Shown: positions 23,387 to 27,402 of the stretch, piece by piece
Position numbering within the stretch: position 1 is the stretch's first letter
How the letters are laid out: every line of letters begins with the position of its first letter
From: Cymbomonas tetramitiformis
Lineage: Eukaryota > Chlorophyta > Pyramimonadophyceae > Pyramimonadales > Pyramimonadaceae
Direction of reading: 5' to 3'
Assembly: GCA_001247695.2 (NCBI GenBank)
Contig: LGRX02031382.1
Span: forward strand, 1-27,402
DNA: 27,402 nucleotides
Program-made: the position numbers and the translations under genes
The notes under the pieces: model-generated
The model's input: only the letters and a program-made list of their open reading frames with translations
Told to the model about the DNA's origin: nothing
The model's database searches: none

Positions 23387-25906
23387 GCACCTGGTTGCAG
23401 TCCGCGGCTGTCGTCGTTGGCCGCTCGAAGCAGCCTCGGCCGCCAGGTCGAGGCGCAAGGCATCCGGGACCGTGGAACGCTTCTTTAGCAGCTCCGGCAG
23501 CTTGTCCATAGGCAACGCTTCTCCGGTAGAGGTGATGTACACGAGCCCCTCCTCGGAAACGTGCACATTCGGCACGGTGCGCACGTGCATCTTGGCAAGC
23601 TGATTCTTGTTCTCAGGGCGAGAGTCAAACTCGGCACGGAAGGGAGCGAACTCCATGTACACCGCGGCTACTTTTACGGGGAGGTGGCTGCCATCATCGT
23701 GCCCCGCCACCATGAAGTAGTAATCATGGTCGCTTGACCATTCGTCGTTGGTGAGGGCATGCACTGATCGGCCAATTGAGCCGGAGAGGACACCGCCCGC
23801 GTGCTCCATTTCGAACATTGCTCCGTACACGTTGTCCGCCCACGCGATCCCTTTACACTTCCCGTCCAAGGACTTCTTCATCTCCTTGGTCCACTTCGTT
23901 ACATCAGCATCTTTGGGGAGGTCCTTAACACGGTTCTTCTTAGCGCGTTCGAGGGCCTTCAGCCGTATGTTCTCAATCAGCTCGGGCATGCCTTGCCCGG
24001 ACACCTGCACCTGGCGACTGTCGGCTGGAGGGGCGCTGGCTGTGCGTGTGGCCCCTGCAGAAGACGCCGTCCGCGCCTTGCTCTGTCGCGGAGGGACTGT
24101 AGGGGGGGCGTTGCGCTTTGTACTGATTGCCTGCTGGAGGAGGGACATGGCAGCGTTGGCCGCCACCCGTTTCTTCAAGGCAACCGTGAGCGCTGAGTTC
24201 ATCGGTTTCTCCAGCACCGGTGGCAAGTGCTTGTAAGCGCCGAATGTGTAAGGCTGCGGCAATGTTTCCAGCACGTTCTTGTAAGTAATTGCTTGGAGCT
24301 TGCCATCCGCGGCCAGACGTTGCATGTGCTCCAGAAGACGCTCGTCGGATACTTCGTTCAGCAATTTCAGCCCTGCTGCCGGCGTGGAGTCGGCCGCGCT
24401 CAGGGCGTTTATTTGCAACTGTCTTGCCGCTTCGAGCATAGGTTTCATCCTGTCTTGGTTCCTCTGCATCGTGACTCTCCTGCTGCGCTCAAACTCTGGG
24501 GTCTGTACAGGTGATGGGTTGTTAGCGGGGGCCTGTGGGCCACTGGCGGAAGGCTTCTCTTGGAAAACCACCGGACCGTGGCTCAGCGGGGACACCGCGG
24601 GTTCCGCGGGAGGGGCAGATTGCAGGCAGTCCCGTGCAAGGACACCCTGCTTTTCTGCTTCAACGGCGCGCTGCGGCTGTTGCTGGACCCCTTCCTTGGC
24701 GGTCGGTTGCCAGGATTGCACGGTGGACGCGGCCTGCACCAAGCTGGGAATCGAGGGAGGTTCTTGGGGTGGGAATGCCAGATCAACGGTGGCAATCTGT
24801 GGGGGCGCCCTGGCTGGAGGGGGCGGCAATAGCGTACTCGCCGGCGCCTGGGCCAACGTCCCGGTTTCCGCTGGCCACAGCAGCGTCAACAGGTCTGCGA
24901 CGTGCTGCATCCACGGGTACTCGGGATTGACATTGGCCTGGTACCGGGGGGCATGTGACACATGTACCGTCCGGGAAACCGTGTCCACCATGAACCATGG
25001 ACAGTGTGCGCGAAGTTCATGTGTGACATTTCCGATAAACACCGCCGGCCTTGCCACAGGGGCTGGCCCTGTTGGACGTGGGGCCGCGGCCTGCACGGCT
25101 TCAGACGGGGCAGTGCTCGGTGGCGCTAGGGCTCGCACAGCAGTAGGTGGGGGCGCGTCGTTCGTGACATGAACTAGGGCTGTACTCCGTGACGCCGGGG
25201 CTGGCGCTGTTGGAGGAGGGGGCGGTTCGCTATTGACGGGCAGGTTCGGGCCGGTCCCCTGACATGCCTTCTTCCACAATTCGGGGAACCGGGCCTTGAT
25301 AGCAGCGATCTCCTTCTCGGTAGGGAACGCGAGGGTGGTATGCCCCAACTGACTGTTCTTGGTTTGCACGAAGCGGTAGACGGTTGTCAGGTGCTGTAAA
25401 ATCTTGGGTTCGCACTTTTCACATGGGGACGCCGGGTCGGGGGAATCCGCGATGCACTTGCCCTGGGATGAGCAGTGCCTAACCCAGGTTAGGACGTTAT
25501 GATTTTTCAGGTTTTGTTTCAGCCATATCTCTAGCTGCGCGATCACCTGCTCCTTCGCCTCGTTCTTCCCCTGGCTTTCTGGCATGGTCCTCAAAACGTG
25601 GAACCCAGATGCGTTCGCGTATATGGTATCGCGTAAGACAGTGTAGTTGGCCGCCTGCCACTCGGGGCATTTGCCGTTATGGGCAAACGCGCCGGTGGCC
25701 AAAACGCGCCCAGTCGGTACTTTCTTGATGGCCTGCCTATAATTCTCCAGAAGACCGACGGGGAGATTTGTTGCGCCTAAGGAAACGGTTGAATGCCAAA
25801 ACTCATGACTTTTCCGTTTGCGTTTCTGTATACAAAACCCGGCTCCCGCCCCCTCTACCGCCGATACTTCGCTTGAGCGTGCCCCATCGTCGAGCTCTAG
25901 GTGATT
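23366..25906 (-). CDS. large unknown protein, Pro/Ala-rich middle, probable upstream exon
   Basis: The frame is open from a TGA at 25907-25909 to a TAG at 23366, with no ATG at its head. The TTG at 25702 is only a nominal start, and protein-like sequence continues upstream of it, with a basic CIQKRKRKSHEFW that could be a nuclear signal. It is therefore probably an internal exon, ending at one of the donors at 23386 or 23390. The N-terminal part has paired Cys (RHCSSQGKC, SPCEKCEP). Residues about 165-400 are Pro/Ala-rich and disordered. The last 150 form a folded-looking block (DHDYYFMVAGHDDG, KVAAVYMEFAPF, GLVYITSTGEALPM). I see a weak resemblance to the C-terminal strands of the Plavaka transposase at 4344, but I do not name a function. 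Confidence 0.5.
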   Translation of the reverse strand, partial: NHLELDDGARSSEVSAVEGAGAGFCIQKRKRKSHEFWHSTVSLGATNLPVGLLENYRQAIKKVPTGRVLATGAFAHNGKCPEWQAANYTVLRDTIYANASGFHVLRTMPESQGKNEAKEQVIAQLEIWLKQNLKNHNVLTWVRHCSSQGKCIADSPDPASPCEKCEPKILQHLTTVYRFVQTKNSQLGHTTLAFPTEKEIAAIKARFPELWKKACQGTGPNLPVNSEPPPPPTAPAPASRSTALVHVTNDAPPPTAVRALAPPSTAPSEAVQAAAPRPTGPAPVARPAVFIGNVTHELRAHCPWFMVDTVSRTVHVSHAPRYQANVNPEYPWMQHVADLLTLLWPAETGTLAQAPASTLLPPPPARAPPQIATVDLAFPPQEPPSIPSLVQAASTVQSWQPTAKEGVQQQPQRAVEAEKQGVLARDCLQSAPPAEPAVSPLSHGPVVFQEKPSASGPQAPANNPSPVQTPEFERSRRVTMQRNQDRMKPMLEAARQLQINALSAADSTPAAGLKLLNEVSDERLLEHMQRLAADGKLQAITYKNVLETLPQPYTFGAYKHLPPVLEKPMNSALTVALKKRVAANAAMSLLQQAISTKRNAPPTVPPRQSKARTASSAGATRTASAPPADSRQVQVSGQGMPELIENIRLKALERAKKNRVKDLPKDADVTKWTKEMKKSLDGKCKGIAWADNVYGAMFEMEHAGGVLSGSIGRSVHALTNDEWSSDHDYYFMVAGHDDGSHLPVKVAAVYMEFAPFRAEFDSRPENKNQLAKMHVRTVPNVHVSEEGLVYITSTGEALPMDKLPELLKKRSTVPDALRLDLAAEAASSGQRRQPRTATRCVTHSLY

Positions 25907-26196
25907 TCACGGAAAGGAGTGAGCGCCGATTGTAAACGGCGGTTGCATTCAAAGCACGCGGACGTGCTACACGGTCAGCGCGTGAGCAGAGTGATATTAC
26001 GATGCGCGCAAGACATCAATCGCTCCCGGAACATCATCGAGTAGGCAGCACACGGCCTCCAGGCAAATGGAGATCAATATTATTCATATAAAAGTGTTTG
26101 GTTAGAGCTAGATAGGTAACCACTGATGAGGGGTTGGCAGAGGAGTTGTCCGCTATATCCGGCACGCCACAATGGTAGACTGTAACTACTATGCTT
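25907..26196. other. spacer between the MYND gene and the large unknown frame
   Basis: No ORF is supported. A CCTAG acceptor-like site borders the open frame at about 25897-25900 on the minus strand. The 3' end of the MYND gene and an upstream exon or promoter of the next gene are expected here, but none can be placed. Confidence 0.4.
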
Positions 26197-27402
26197 CTAT
26201 GAGATCCATACTCCGACGTCCAGCGCAGGGCGGAGGGCCTTCCACGCACACTCTGGCCTGTGGCTTCTCCAATGAGCACGCTGGCAGATAGGGCCACAGT
26301 ACGCTACACGGCGGCACGGGCACCTCTTCCAATTAGCAGGCAGCTGGCCGCACGTGGCACAGCATGAAGGACGAGACGACCATTCCCCGCGTGCCCAGAG
26401 CCAGGAATAACTAACCCACTGAGCTTTCGCCAGCGCCTTACACTCCCGGTGGTGGGTAGATTCCCAGTGTGCTCTCTGACACTCCTCGCCGCAATACACC
26501 GCGGAGAGACACTTGCTGCACTTGTACAACTTCCGTCCGCCGACAACAGCCCGCCGGTCCGCCCCACATTGCGCACAGGGATCCCGTTTCTTTCCGTTGC
26601 GCGATGCCACAGCAGGCTGTGAACACTTTTCCTCCATGTGCAGTATCGTGCGCCAACACTTGTGCGCGTGCGATTGCGCGTCCGCCCTCGATCCAAGCCC
26701 AACATCCGCACGAAACATCGCATACCGGTAGTACCACGGATACATTCCTCCGTGCGCGTTTTCCGAGCGCACGCTCGACAGTCGAAATGTCACCAACGGT
26801 GCAAACTGCGAAACATTGCATCCCGTGCTTACCATTACCGGTTCGAACGGGTTCCCCGAGGTATCCGACAACACGAGGATCTCCCCCGCAGCTTCCAAAC
26901 CACCCCCCCCTGGAAGACACCCCACGAACTCCATGACAGTAACCGAAGGGAAATGACCGGTTTTCCAACTTTCGCGCGACCACCGAGGGTACAACACACC
27001 GCACACAATGATGTTTCCATATCTCTCACCCTGCATGCGCCAATCGTGTACAAACCGGAATATCGTGCGCACCGTGGTCAGCACAAGGGCCAGGAACAAC
27101 CCTTGCCGACATGGGAGGAGCCCCTCGCAAGAACACACCGTGCCCACACGCTGTCCCAACATAAGGCGCGCGGCGTTATCAGGTCCCAACCTAGGCGGGA
27201 CGTTCAACAGGTACCTCTCCGCAGTTTCTAGGGCTGCGTTTTGTGTGCGCAGAAGCCCCCATCTGTTAATTGGCATCCCACGTGTGTCCAACCACGTGTG
27301 TCCGTTGTCCAACCACGTGTGTCCGTGAAACAGGAGTGTCATGTGGTTCCCCACCGCGCCACGTGCAAGGCGCATTCGGCGGATTCTGACGAACGTTCGG
27401 CC
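26197..27402 (-). CDS. protein with two C-terminal MYND zinc fingers, 5' end outside window or at 27375
   Basis: The frame ends TAG at 26197. An ATG lies at 27373-27375, but the frame stays open to the window edge, so the start is undecided. The first 270 residues have no domain I know; they include a Cys-rich turn (VCSCEGLLPC) and a short hydrophobic stretch (LFLALVLTTV). Two MYND-type fingers follow. Finger one runs CAQCGADRR to HHREC, with KCSKC and YCGEECQRAHW. Finger two runs CATCGQ to HRPEC, with RCPCRRVAYCGPICQRAHW. All eight zinc ligands appear present in finger one; finger two has a compact C-P-C pair. MYND fingers bind proline-rich peptides in chromatin and signalling proteins. The near-identical QRAHW cores suggest duplication. 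Whether it is a host gene or transposon cargo is open. Confidence 0.7.
   Translation of the reverse strand, partial: GRTFVRIRRMRLARGAVGNHMTLLFHGHTWLDNGHTWLDTRGMPINRWGLLRTQNAALETAERYLLNVPPRLGPDNAARLMLGQRVGTVCSCEGLLPCRQGLFLALVLTTVRTIFRFVHDWRMQGERYGNIIVCGVLYPRWSRESWKTGHFPSVTVMEFVGCLPGGGGLEAAGEILVLSDTSGNPFEPVMVSTGCNVSQFAPLVTFRLSSVRSENAHGGMYPWYYRYAMFRADVGLGSRADAQSHAHKCWRTILHMEEKCSQPAVASRNGKKRDPCAQCGADRRAVVGGRKLYKCSKCLSAVYCGEECQRAHWESTHHRECKALAKAQWVSYSWLWARGEWSSRPSCCATCGQLPANWKRCPCRRVAYCGPICQRAHWRSHRPECAWKALRPALDVGVWIS
27278..27324. repeat. three CCACGTGTGTCC copies
   Basis: Identical 12-base units at 27278, 27292 and 27313 lie in the 5' part of the MYND frame. In coding terms they give repeated HTWLD. 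They share the CCACGTG core with the boxes at 4018-4149 on the far side of the element, which may or may not be coincidence. Confidence 0.7.

Larger units (their letters stand above)
3599..25906 (-). mobile_element. Plavaka/CACTA-like DNA transposon, disrupted, ends uncertain
   Basis: This is the inferred host element for the retrotransposon. Its support is a minus-strand, intron-containing gene with Tnp2/Plavaka-type motifs spread over exons between 22717 and 4344, plus the subterminal-type repeat block beyond the stop codon. Whether the large open frame at 23366-25906, or even the MYND gene further right, belongs to it is not established. I could not find matching terminal inverted repeats, and the right end may lie outside the window. 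The gene is broken by the Ty3 insertion at 4845-18751 and by a frameshift near 21205. The coordinates given are the outer limits of what I attribute to it, not proven termini. Confidence 0.4.

Overview
The window looks like nuclear DNA of a eukaryote, most likely an alga of the green lineage. The evidence is spliceosomal introns with matching phases, an initiator-Met-tRNA-type primer-binding site as in plant and algal retroelements, MYND zinc fingers, and nested eukaryotic transposons. The species cannot be fixed from sequence alone. A prasinophyte-type green alga is a guess; a dinoflagellate or another protist is possible.

Layout. Positions 1-2350 are AT-rich and hold no gene I can support, only palindromes, a hairpin and a G-quadruplex-type motif. 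An AT-rich unknown gene follows on the + strand (2417-3032). After it come a GC-rich degraded patch (3069-3541) and a repeat-dense block full of TTAACA and CACGTGGCA motifs (3599-4209). From 4344 to about 25906 there is a fragmented, intron-containing minus-strand gene set. Its core resembles the Tnp2/Plavaka (CACTA superfamily) transposases. A double-MYND-finger protein lies on the minus strand at the right edge (26197 to the window end).

The centrepiece is a complete 13.9-kb Ty3/gypsy LTR retrotransposon on the minus strand (4845-18751). It sits inside the last exon of the Plavaka-like transposase and is flanked by a perfect 5-bp target duplication, AACGC. It has 693- and 700-bp LTRs that differ by about 8 substitutions plus repeat-number changes, a PBS, a polypurine tract, a gag with a zinc knuckle, and a pol of protease, RT, RNase H, integrase, GPY/F and chromodomain.

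Two DNA-methyltransferase-like modules lie within this pol. One is an adenine-methyltransferase-like domain with NPPY, between RNase H and integrase. The other is a cytosine-5-methyltransferase-like domain with SPPC and ENP motifs, at the extreme C-terminus after the chromodomain. This is the most interesting system in the window: a chromovirus that appears able to read chromatin and to write two kinds of DNA mark. Gag and pol share one frame and are separated by a single UGA codon, which suggests stop-codon readthrough. RT is broken by two apparent one-base insertions, so this copy, although young, is probably not autonomous unless those are sequence errors.

How the parts work together: the Ty3 element would be transcribed leftwards from the right LTR, translated as Gag and Gag-Pol, and reverse-transcribed from the initiator-Met-tRNA PBS. 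Its arrival split the transposase gene, so the host DNA transposon was disabled by a later retroelement insertion.
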